Shown here piece after piece: positions 18,410-25,700 of a stretch of DNA of 64,000 nt (positions within the stretch are counted from its first letter, which is position 1; every line of letters begins with the position of its first letter). The stretch covers positions 1-64,000 of the forward strand of contig JADJXA010000013.1 of assembly GCA_016716065.1 (NCBI GenBank), given 5' to 3'. This DNA is from Candidatus Leptovillus gracilis. GTDB lineage: Bacteria; Chloroflexota; Anaerolineae; Promineifilales; Promineifilaceae. The translations under genes were made by a program, and so were the position numbers. Below the pieces are notes generated by a model. It did no database searches. It was given only the letters and a program-made list of their open reading frames with translations, and was not told the DNA's origin.

Positions 18410-18919
18410 GATCACTGGATACTGAATACTGAAAATCTCCTGGGCGACTTGCTCTGCCGTTTTACCGCTGGTGCTGATTTGGGGGAAACGGCCGTATGCC
18501 GCAGCCCGCGCCGCCAACAAGCGCCGGATTTGCGCCTCCGGGTCGGGCACATTGAGCAGCGGACGGCGTTCGTCGCCATCCAGCCGGGCGACAATTTCTT
18601 CTGGCTCGGCAGTGAGGCAAAAGACACGGCCGTTTTGTTGCAAAGCCGCCGCGTTGCCCTCGTCCAGCATCAAACGGCCGCCGGTGGCAATAACCAGCGC
18701 CTCAGATTGGCCGAGTTCCTGGGCGATAGTCGCTTCCCACTGGCGGAACGTCTCCTCGCCTGATTCACGGAAGATATCGGCAATCGCCCGGCCGTCGCGG
18801 GCGACAATCATTTCATCGGTATCCACAAAGGCATAACCCAACTGCGCCGCCAACAGCCGCCCCACCGACGATTTGCCTGTGCCCATAAACCCGGTTAGCA
18901 CCACATTTGGTCTTGTCAT
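18407..18919 (-). CDS. aroK: Shikimate kinase, C-terminus read from repeat DNA
   Basis: 170 residues from ATG 18919. Walker A GFMGTGKSSVG, shikimate-binding VDTDEMI and ATGGRLML, lid LLNVPDPEAQIRRL. Phosphorylates shikimate. No Shine-Dalgarno, but TATACT lies seven bases before the ATG, so the message may be leaderless. The last eight residues (FSIQYPVI) are encoded by the TTCAGTATTCAGT array, suggesting an insertion extended or replaced the original C-terminus. Confidence 0.93.
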   Translation of the reverse strand: MTRPNVVLTGFMGTGKSSVGRLLAAQLGYAFVDTDEMIVARDGRAIADIFRESGEETFRQWEATIAQELGQSEALVIATGGRLMLDEGNAAALQQNGRVFCLTAEPEEIVARLDGDERRPLLNVPDPEAQIRRLLAARAAAYGRFPQISTSGKTAEQVAQEIFSIQYPVI

Positions 18920-18926
18920 GAAGCAT

Positions 18927-18932
18927 AGTATA
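18927..18932 (-). promoter_or_regulatory. -10 element, likely leaderless aroK message
   Basis: TATACT on the minus strand, seven bases before the aroK ATG, with no ribosome site between. The -35 region is weak (CTGAAT at 17 bp). Confidence 0.5.
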
Positions 18933-19051
18933 GCGGAATTGGGGGAACGATTCAGGAATCTGGGGAACAAAATGAATTCCGGTGGCGTTGTAATGAATGA
19001 AACGCCAATTATCGGCGCAACTTTTTGTATTTTTGTAAAGGAGTGACAACC

Positions 19052-19780
19052 ATGTCTATCAATAGAGTAAGGACAACGATTGCAGTTTTGCTTTTGGCTG
19101 TGTTAACGGCCGTATTGGTCGCCTGCACCCCGGCTGCGGCCAGCCCCTCAGGGCAAACTGGCGGCATCACCGTCATCGGCCAGGGCGAGGCGTTTGGCAC
19201 GCCGGATAAAGCCCAGGTGCAGGTGGGCGTGGAAATTTTCGCCCCCACCGTCGCCGAAGCCACCAGTCAAAATGAGGCCACCATCCAGCGCATTATGGAC
19301 GCCCTGACCACCCTGAACATTGCCGCCGAGGACATCCAAACGACCAACTACAGTCTGTGGGCCGAGCAGATTTATGGTGACAGGGGGCCGGAAGGCATTG
19401 CCGGGTATCGTGTCACCAATCAGGTCAACGTGACCATCCGCGATATTGACCGGGTGAGTGACGTGCTGTCGGCGGTGATTGAGGCCGGGGCCAATACGGT
19501 TTATGGCATTCAGTTCAGCGTGGCCGACCCGGCCGCCCTGGAAGCGGAAGCCCGCGCCGCGGCTGTGGCCGACGCCCGCGCCCGCGCCGCATCGCTGGCC
19601 GGTCTGGCCGAAGTGCAGTTGGGCGACGTGACGGTGATCAGCGAAGTGATCGGCCAGCCGGTTATGCCGATGGGGTATGGCGGGGCGATGGTCATGGCCG
19701 AGGCAGCCGCTGCGCCCAGCATTTCGCCAGGACAACTGAGCTACAGTGTCCAGGTGCAGGTGACGTTCGGCATCCGGTAA
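19052..19780 (+). CDS. SIMPL-domain (DUF541) lipoprotein
   Basis: 242 residues from ATG 19052 (AGGAG nine bases upstream). Signal peptide with lipobox VLVAC near residue 25. The rest is one SIMPL domain: ITVIGQGEAFGTPDKAQVQVGVE at its start, EDIQTTNYSLW in the middle, AAVADARARAASLAGLAEVQLG near the end. The family is periplasmic or secreted and linked to oxidative stress and signalling in other bacteria; the biochemical role is unknown. Single gene ended by a strong terminator. Confidence 0.9.
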   Translation: MSINRVRTTIAVLLLAVLTAVLVACTPAAASPSGQTGGITVIGQGEAFGTPDKAQVQVGVEIFAPTVAEATSQNEATIQRIMDALTTLNIAAEDIQTTNYSLWAEQIYGDRGPEGIAGYRVTNQVNVTIRDIDRVSDVLSAVIEAGANTVYGIQFSVADPAALEAEARAAAVADARARAASLAGLAEVQLGDVTVISEVIGQPVMPMGYGGAMVMAEAAAAPSISPGQLSYSVQVQVTFGIR

Positions 19781-19805
19781 ACCAGGCTGAGGGTATAGGC
19801 AATAA

Positions 19806-19838
19806 AAAACGGCCGTTCTGTGTCAGAACGGCCGTTTT
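19806..19838 (+). terminator. Terminator built from two ACGGCCGT copies
   Basis: Arms AAAACGGCCGTTCTG and its exact complement, loop TGT, T-run TTTT. Each arm contains the genome-wide palindrome. Ends the SIMPL gene and also faces the tRNA. Confidence 0.85.
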
Positions 19839-19850
19839 GCATTCATACAG

Positions 19851-19923
19851 TGACTCCGGAAGGACTCGAACCTTCAACCTCGGCATTAAGAGTGCCCTGC
19901 TCTGCCAGTTGAGCTACGGAGCC
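19851..19923 (-). tRNA. tRNA-Lys (anticodon CTT)
   Basis: Cloverleaf of 73 nt: acceptor GGCTCCG/CGGAGTC (one G-U), D stem GCTC/GAGC, anticodon loop CTCTTAA giving CTT, T arm GAAGG-TTCGAGT-CCTTC. Base pair 27-43 is a G-G mismatch. CCA is not encoded. Confidence 0.95.
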
Positions 19924-19934
19924 GCTACTGCCCG

Positions 19935-20033
19935 TATTTGGTAATCCGTATCCCTTGTTCCGTAGGTTGCCACGGCCGGCAAATGCCAACGGAAAACAGG
20001 AGACGGACTTCGGTTTACGGCTGCCAGGGGGCT
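19935..20033 (-). repeat. 90-bp interspersed repeat, family A (reverse copy)
   Basis: Reverse complement carries AGCCGTAAACCGAAGTCCGT, GTTTTCCG, GGCATTT, then CTACGGA and GATACGGATTACC in the same order as copies at 16,227 and 36,880. A partial copy (AGCCGTAAACCGAAGTCCGT only) sits at 20,352-20,376. Confidence 0.7.
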
Positions 20034-20097
20034 AACCCCACAACGGAAAAGAATTATACCGACTTTCCGACCTGTGGCAACCGGGGTTTTCGTTCCG

Positions 20098-20286
20098 CAG
20101 CAGTTCTCAATTTGTCATGGTGCATGGTAGGGGCGAGACGGCGCGCGCAGAAAACAGCCGCAGCGGACGGACTTTCCCGCGCCGTCCCGCCCCATAAGGC
20201 CCAAAGAGGGGCGGGGGCAAGGCATTGGTGATTGCAAGGCGTTGCGGCTATCCCCCTACGTCTGGATTGCAAAATGAGAACTGCTG
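20098..20286 (-). mobile_element. Miniature inverted-repeat element, copy 1 (189 bp)
   Basis: Terminal inverted repeats CAGCAGTTCTCAATTTG and CAAAATGAGAACTGCTG, flanked by a 9-bp duplication TTCGTTCCG/CTCGTTCCG (20,089-20,097 and 20,287-20,295; one mismatch). Interior GC-rich with GGGGCGAGACGGCG...GCCGTCCCGCCCC self-complementarity. No coding capacity. Opposite orientation to the copy at 47,866. Confidence 0.88.
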
Positions 20287-20339
20287 CTCGTTCCGTCAAG
20301 CCCCGGCAGATTTCTAAAAATCTGGCGGGGCTGATGTGC

Positions 20340-20345
20340 TATAAT
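20340..20345 (+). promoter_or_regulatory. Extended -10 promoter of the 20,401 operon
   Basis: TGTGCTATAAT gives TG-n-TATAAT. No good -35. Transcript would start near 20,352 and carry the partial family-A repeat as leader. Confidence 0.6.
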
Positions 20346-20400
20346 TGCTTTCACGGACTTCGGTTTACGGCTGTCGGGTCAGGAGTTCAGGACGAAACCA

Positions 20401-20667
20401 ATGAAACAAATTCAACTGGAAGACAAAGAACTACAAGTTTTGCAAACATTAGAACAGCGCGGGGCCATGAGTCCCAGCCAGGTATCTGCCTCAACGTGGC
20501 TGCTGCCAGGGGAAACGCTGAACGTATTAAAAACATTATCCAGCGCCGGCATGGTCCTGATGCGCAACGACACGCATAGTCCAGATGGCATGGTGGTAGC
20601 CATCACCCAAGATGCCCGCTCTTACCTGGGCGTTACCATGCCACGCGCCAACAAGGGTGGTTTATGA
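20401..20667 (+). CDS. Small winged-helix-like protein
   Basis: 88 residues; AGGA nine bases before ATG. Sequence LEDKELQVLQTLEQRGAMSP followed by a helix and ITQDARSYLGV looks like a short MarR/PadR-like DNA-binding fold (a helix, a recognition helix, a wing), but no family is recognised with certainty. It overlaps the next gene by four bases (ATGA), so it may regulate or partner that membrane protein. Confidence 0.6.
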   Translation: MKQIQLEDKELQVLQTLEQRGAMSPSQVSASTWLLPGETLNVLKTLSSAGMVLMRNDTHSPDGMVVAITQDARSYLGVTMPRANKGGL

Positions 20668-21725
20668 CGGGTGATCATTTACCACATAACGCCGCTAAAC
20701 CCAGCCGCTCCTCCCGCTTAAGTTTGGTGGTGGTGGGTCTGTTTTTGCTGGTGATTTGTGTTCTGCTGATCTTTCCCAGCAATACTGTCATGACGCCAGC
20801 CTGGGTTCCGGCGATTCAGAGCGAACTACGGATGGCGCTAACCATTATTGCGCCCTACCTGGGGGTGGCGCTGCTGGGCACAACCGTGGCCATGGCCGAA
20901 TTGGCTTCAACCTTTCCAACCTATCCCCGCGAGGCGCTGCAAACCCGGTGGGCGCGGGTGCTGGTGCTGGTCAATGTGACGGCCGCGATTCTGGCGCTGA
21001 TCATCGCCCGCGTGACCATGCCGGCAACCAATCCGGTGCTGCTGGTGATTGGCGTGGGGGTGGGGTTTCAGGCAATCATTCGCACGCGCTTTGTATTGGC
21101 GCGCTCGATGAGCAGCGATGGCGCCAGCGAGAATGAGGTGAGCCTGAATTTGGGCTGGCTGTATGAGCAGTTCCAACATCTGTGCCGGACGCAGATTGAC
21201 CTGGAATTGATGAAGAACCGGCGCACGGCCGTTACCCAACTGCTAGAATATTACCCCACCATCGCCGAACTCTACGACATCGCCTATTACACCATCATCG
21301 CGCGGGCCACCCTGACGCCAGAGGAAGAAAAACTGCGCATGGAACAGTTGCAAACGCTGATCGATCCCAAGGCGCCAGAGCAGTTCGCCCGCAACAGCAT
21401 GGCCCTGACTATCCTGGAAAACGGTGGGCCAGCTTACGTGGAGATGCTGCTGAGCCAGGCCATGAACGAAACGACAGCCACACCCCCGCGCCGGGCGACG
21501 CAAGAAAAATTGGTCTGGCAGTTGATCAACAACTTCTCATTGGCAGAATTGGTGACGCTGACGGCCAGTTTGACCGACGACCCTAGTATCCAAGATTGGG
21601 TTGCCCAGGCGGCCACAACGAATCAGGCGACGGGAGAGGCCAACCAGAAAGCGTCAATTGCCTATTTTCTGGTCCAGCAGTTGGGGGTGGACAAGATTGA
21701 AGAACGATTGGGAACTGGGGATTAA
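20664..21725 (+). CDS. Membrane protein of unknown function with long cytoplasmic tail
   Basis: 353 residues. Four hydrophobic segments: about 19-38, 57-80, 95-115 and 122-140. The C-terminal two thirds are soluble and helical, rich in acidic and leucine residues (LTPEEEKLRMEQLQTLIDPKAPEQ). No catalytic motif seen. Translationally coupled to the upstream winged-helix-like gene, convergent with the rRNA methyltransferase three bases downstream. Confidence 0.75.
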   Translation: MTGDHLPHNAAKPSRSSRLSLVVVGLFLLVICVLLIFPSNTVMTPAWVPAIQSELRMALTIIAPYLGVALLGTTVAMAELASTFPTYPREALQTRWARVLVLVNVTAAILALIIARVTMPATNPVLLVIGVGVGFQAIIRTRFVLARSMSSDGASENEVSLNLGWLYEQFQHLCRTQIDLELMKNRRTAVTQLLEYYPTIAELYDIAYYTIIARATLTPEEEKLRMEQLQTLIDPKAPEQFARNSMALTILENGGPAYVEMLLSQAMNETTATPPRRATQEKLVWQLINNFSLAELVTLTASLTDDPSIQDWVAQAATTNQATGEANQKASIAYFLVQQLGVDKIEERLGTGD

Positions 21726-21728
21726 CGA

Positions 21729-22497
21729 TTAGCGGGTTCGCCTTTGCCGGGCGGCTTCAAAGAGGATAATGCCGGCGGCCAGGGCGGCGTTGAGCGATTC
21801 GGTGGCGGCGTGCATGGGGATGGTGCAACGGCCGTAAGCCAGACTGCCCGCTTCTGCCCGCGTCCCCCACGCCTCGCTGCCGATAATAAGCGCCGAGGGC
21901 GTGTGCCAGGAACGGCGTATAATCCACCCCCTCGCCCACATCGGCCAACCACACCGTCAACCCGGCCAGCAGCGGCCTAATCTCCGGCCAATCCAACGCC
22001 TGAATCGGCAGCCGCAGGTGTGCGCCCATCCCACCGCGCAGCGCCTTCGGATTGTAGACATCCACACAGCCCGGCCCCAACAACACGCCATCCACCCCGG
22101 CCGCCGCCGCCGCGCGCAGCATCGTGCCCAGATTACCGGGGTTGCTAATGCCATCCAAAACCAACAGCAGAGACGGCAGCAGCGGCCACGTTTTGGCCGC
22201 CATACCCACCACCGCCAAAACGCCCGCCGGAGTATCGGTGTCGCTCATAGCAGCCATCACTTCCGGGCGAACTATCTGTACGGGCGCGCGAAGTTGCTGT
22301 AAAATGACGACGTGATCGGGTGAACGGAACCAATCTTCGGTATAAAAAACGATTTGCAAGGGCGCATCAGATATTGTCAACTCTGATAACCAGCGCGTCC
22401 CTTCGACCACAAATGCCTGCTCCCGCCAACGAAAACGACGTTCCGCCTGCAAGCGGGCCACATATTTCACTTTGTCATTTTTGCTGCTGCTAATCAT
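21729..22497 (-). pseudogene. TrmH/SpoU-type rRNA 2'-O-methyltransferase, frameshifted
   Basis: N-terminal substrate-binding domain (VKYVARLQAERRFRWREQAFVVEGTR) and SPOUT core (LLVLDGISNPGNLGTMLRAAAAAGVDGVLL) are intact. After GVDYT the frame is lost; the C-terminal motifs ALIIGSEAWG and CTIPMHAATESLNAALAAGI continue in another frame to 21,729. The break at 21,910-21,922 (ACGCCGTTCCTGG) would be healed by reading ACGGCCGTTCCCTGG, which also recreates the common palindrome. Adds a methyl group to a ribose in 23S rRNA in its family. TACAAT lies eight bases before the ATG. Confidence 0.87.
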
Positions 22498-22505
22498 AAA
22501 CAGGA

Positions 22506-22511
22506 ATTGTA
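22506..22511 (-). promoter_or_regulatory. -10 element, likely leaderless methyltransferase message
   Basis: TACAAT on the minus strand, eight bases before ATG 22497, with no ribosome site between. Confidence 0.45.
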
Positions 22512-22552
22512 TCTTTTTTGCCCAAGGCGGGTTAATAGTAATGGGTCTGTGA

Positions 22553-22574
22553 CTGGCAAATCTTATTTTCAAAG
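22553..22574. repeat. Dispersed 22-bp repeat copy before ubiA
   Basis: Second copy of CTGRCAAATYTTATTTTCAAAG (first at 11,133), followed by degenerate CAGGATTTGCAG. Confidence 0.5.
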
Positions 22575-22650
22575 TTCGCAGAACACCAATTTTCAGGATT
22601 TGCAGATAAACGCGAGTCCACCGGAGGAAGTTCAACCCACAGGAGAGCAG

Positions 22651-23490
22651 ATGAATCAGATCAAAGGTCTCTATAAAATTAGCCGTCCCATGTCTACCCT
22701 CTCTGGGGCTTTGGCGGTGGTATTGGGTGGATATGTGGCCGGCACAGGCGAATGGCTGAACATTTTGCTGGCAACGCTGGCAACGCTGCTTATCTCGTCG
22801 GCGGCCAATGCCTGGAACGATTATATGGACATTGAGATTGATAAGATCAACCAACCGCAACGGCCGTTACCGGCCGGGTTGGTCAGCCCACGCACTGTCC
22901 TAACATTCTCATTTGTCGCCGCCGGGCTGTCTGTGCTGCTGGCCGCCTTCATCAACCCGGCGGCCTTTGTGATTGCCCTCACCTCGGCGGTCATGTTGTA
23001 CGTGTATTCCTGGCGGCTCAAAAGCACCGTCCTGCTGGGTAACGCCACTGTCGCCTTCATCTCTGCCTTAAGCGCCATCTTTGGCGGCGTCGCCGCCGGC
23101 AATGTCATCCCTTCGCTGTGGCTGGCGGCGATCATCTTCACGGCCATCATGGGCCGCGAAGTGCTGAAAACCATGGCTGATTATGAAGGGGATTTGCGCC
23201 AGCGCTGCCGCACCATCTCCACTGTTTGGGGACGGCGGCCGGCGCGTATTGTGTTTTTTGTGCTGGCCTGGGCCACTCTGGGCATGATGATGCTGCCTTA
23301 TCTGTTTCGCGTTTACAGCCCCATTTACGCCTATATCGTCGTCTTTGGCGTTTATCCGGTGATTGTCTACATCCTGGTGAAGGTCAACCGTTACCGCACG
23401 GGAGCGCAATTGGAACGCCTGAGCCAATTGATGAAATATGACTTTATGATCTGGTTTGTGGCCGTGCTGCTAGGCGCGCAGGCATGGTAA
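22651..23490 (+). CDS. UbiA-family prenyltransferase
   Basis: 279 residues from ATG 22651 (GGAG seven bases upstream). Eight or nine membrane helices. First Asp-rich motif NDYMDIEIDKINQPQRPLP and second DYEGDLRQRCRTI bind the prenyl diphosphate through Mg. The NDxxDxxxD form and IDKINxPxRPLP follow geranylgeranylglycerol-phosphate synthase and homogentisate/chlorophyll-type members, but the acceptor (quinone ring, lipid or tetrapyrrole) cannot be fixed from sequence. Convergent with ppk, 10 bp apart. Confidence 0.9.
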   Translation: MNQIKGLYKISRPMSTLSGALAVVLGGYVAGTGEWLNILLATLATLLISSAANAWNDYMDIEIDKINQPQRPLPAGLVSPRTVLTFSFVAAGLSVLLAAFINPAAFVIALTSAVMLYVYSWRLKSTVLLGNATVAFISALSAIFGGVAAGNVIPSLWLAAIIFTAIMGREVLKTMADYEGDLRQRCRTISTVWGRRPARIVFFVLAWATLGMMMLPYLFRVYSPIYAYIVVFGVYPVIVYILVKVNRYRTGAQLERLSQLMKYDFMIWFVAVLLGAQAW

Positions 23491-23500
23491 AGCAAATCGG

Positions 23501-25597
23501 CTATTCGCTGCGCGTGTACCGGTCGGGCAAAAAAGATAACTGGCTGTTAAACAACGGTTTGGCCTCGGTGATGGTGGCGGCGGCCAGGTAACGGCCGTCT
23601 GGCTGCAATAACCACGCTTTGGCCGTATCCTGCAAATAAACTTCCAAAATATCCTCAACAATCTGACGGCGCATCTGCACATCTTCCACCGGAAATAAAA
23701 TTTCCACCCGGCGATCAATGTTTCGCGGCATCAGATCGGCGCTGCCAATATACATGTCGGGCGCGCCATTGTTGTGGAAATAATAGATGCGGCTGTGTTC
23801 TAAGAAACGGCCGACGACACTCATCACCCGAATATTCTCGCTCACCCCCTTCACACCTGGCCGCAAACAACAAATGCCACGAATCAGCAAATCAACCTGC
23901 ACCCCTGCGGCCGACGCTCGATACAGAGCCTGGATAATTTCCGGGTCCACCAGGGAATTGGCCTTGACGATAATTCGTCCTAGCTCGCCATGCTCGATTT
24001 CCCGGTCAATAAAACGCAGCATGTGGTAACGTAAATTGACCGGCGCGACCAAAAATTTGCGGTATTGGGTCTGTTTAGAATAGCCCGTCAGATAATTAAA
24101 CAATTCCGAAGCGTCGGCCCCAATATCCTCCTGACTGGTCATCATGCCCAGGTCGGTGTACAGGCGGGCGGTCTGAATGTTGTAGTTACCGCTGGCAACG
24201 TGGACATAACGCCGAATGCCATCCCGCTCCCGGCGCACGACCAGACACAATTTGCAGTGGGTCTTCAAACCGATCAACCCATACACCACATGCACGCCAG
24301 CATTTTCCAGCGCCCTGGCCCATTCTATGTTGCTCTCTTCGTCAAAACGTGCCTTTAATTCCACCAGCGCCGATACTTGTTTGCCATTTTCCCGCGCCCG
24401 CATCAGCGCTTGCACCACTGGCGGATTGGGGCCAACACGATACAGGGTTTGCTTGATCGCCAGCACATCCGGGTCTTCGGCCGCGGCGCGGATGAAGTCT
24501 ATCACCGGCGAAAAACTGTCATAAGGATGGTGCAGCAGCATGTCCTGGCGCTGTAGAACCTGGAAAACAGTCTCGCCGGCGTTCTGCAGAACTGCCGGAT
24601 AGCGCGGACGAAACGAGACATCTTTCAGCTCCGGTCGTTCCAATTTGTGCAGTTCCCACAGACTGCTTAGCCCCAACGGGCCGTTAAATGTGTACACGTC
24701 ATAGGCATTCATTTGCAAATTAGTTAGCAGCAAATCGCGGATGTCATCGGGTGTGCTTTCGTCAATTTCCAGACGAACCGGAAAGCCAAAATGACGCTGA
24801 CGCAGGTTTTTTTCCATGGTTAACAACAGATCGTCGGCCTCTTCCTCTTGAATCTCCATGTCGGTGTTGCGGGTAACACGAAATGGATAAGCGGCCACAA
24901 TTTGCATCCCAGGGAACAGGCGGTCCAGGTTGGCCGCAATCACCTGCTCCACCCAGACAAACTTCTGCAAGGCAGGCAGCAGCAGTTCGTCCGGATCCAG
25001 CGGCTTCAACGGAACCAGGCGAGGCAAACTGGCCGGCACTTTTACTCTGGCAAAGTGCATTTCATCGCTCTGCAAATCACGGATGACAACCGCCAGATTG
25101 AGGCTGAGATTGGAAATGTGCGGGAAAGGATGGCCGGGGTCAAAGGCCAGCGGCGTGAGAACGGGAAAGATGGTCTCTTCAAAATACTCCCGCACACGCA
25201 CTTGCTGCCCTTTTTTGAGTTGATCATAATCGAGGACATGAATTTTGGCCTCTAGCAGAGCGGGATGCAGCAGGTCGCGCCAGATGGACATGGCTTCGGC
25301 GAAGAGTTGGGTGACGGTGCGGTAGACAGCCACCAACTGCTCGCGGGGCAGCAGGCCATCGGCCGGGGTGCTGGTGATGCCCAACAAAACCTGCTGTTTC
25401 AGGCCAGATACGCGCACCATAAACAATTCGTCCATGTTGCCGGTGAAGATTGCCAGAAATTTTACCCGTTCCAGCAGTGGATTTTTTTCGTTGTAACATT
25501 CGTGCAAGACACGCCGATTGAACTCAATATGGCTCAATTCGCGGTTGATGTATAAACTTGGGTTGCTCAGATCAGTTTCCGACATAGGGAAATCCAT
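23501..25597 (-). CDS. ppk: Polyphosphate kinase 1
   Basis: 698 residues, normal for PPK1. Makes polyphosphate from ATP. N-terminal NRELSHIEFNRRVL; phosphorylated His in HVASGNYN; second catalytic His in LEHSRIYYFHN; basic RGICCLRPGVKG. ATG 25597 and ATG 25585 are both possible; neither has a clear ribosome site. Ends 10 bp from the ubiA end. Confidence 0.96.
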   Translation of the reverse strand: MDFPMSETDLSNPSLYINRELSHIEFNRRVLHECYNEKNPLLERVKFLAIFTGNMDELFMVRVSGLKQQVLLGITSTPADGLLPREQLVAVYRTVTQLFAEAMSIWRDLLHPALLEAKIHVLDYDQLKKGQQVRVREYFEETIFPVLTPLAFDPGHPFPHISNLSLNLAVVIRDLQSDEMHFARVKVPASLPRLVPLKPLDPDELLLPALQKFVWVEQVIAANLDRLFPGMQIVAAYPFRVTRNTDMEIQEEEADDLLLTMEKNLRQRHFGFPVRLEIDESTPDDIRDLLLTNLQMNAYDVYTFNGPLGLSSLWELHKLERPELKDVSFRPRYPAVLQNAGETVFQVLQRQDMLLHHPYDSFSPVIDFIRAAAEDPDVLAIKQTLYRVGPNPPVVQALMRARENGKQVSALVELKARFDEESNIEWARALENAGVHVVYGLIGLKTHCKLCLVVRRERDGIRRYVHVASGNYNIQTARLYTDLGMMTSQEDIGADASELFNYLTGYSKQTQYRKFLVAPVNLRYHMLRFIDREIEHGELGRIIVKANSLVDPEIIQALYRASAAGVQVDLLIRGICCLRPGVKGVSENIRVMSVVGRFLEHSRIYYFHNNGAPDMYIGSADLMPRNIDRRVEILFPVEDVQMRRQIVEDILEVYLQDTAKAWLLQPDGRYLAAATITEAKPLFNSQLSFLPDRYTRSE

Positions 25598-25617
25598 TCG
25601 TTATGAGATGGTTTAAC

Positions 25618-25660
25618 CGCAATGGTCGCAATGAGCGCAATGGGCGCGATGGGCGCGAAG
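25618..25660. repeat. Four to five GCGCAATGG-type 9-bp units
   Basis: CGCAATGGT, CGCAATGAG, CGCAATGGG, CGCGATGGG, CGCGAAG in tandem in the divergent gap between ppk and the CapA-like gene. Confidence 0.7.
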
Positions 25661-25700
25661 TTTTTCGGTTTGTATAGACTCGCGGTTTTATGTTTAGCGG

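Noticed and set aside
25689..25694. TATGTT as a leaderless -10 for the CapA-like gene
   Set aside because: Poor match and only six bases to the ATG; the start itself is uncertain (25,701 or 25,716).
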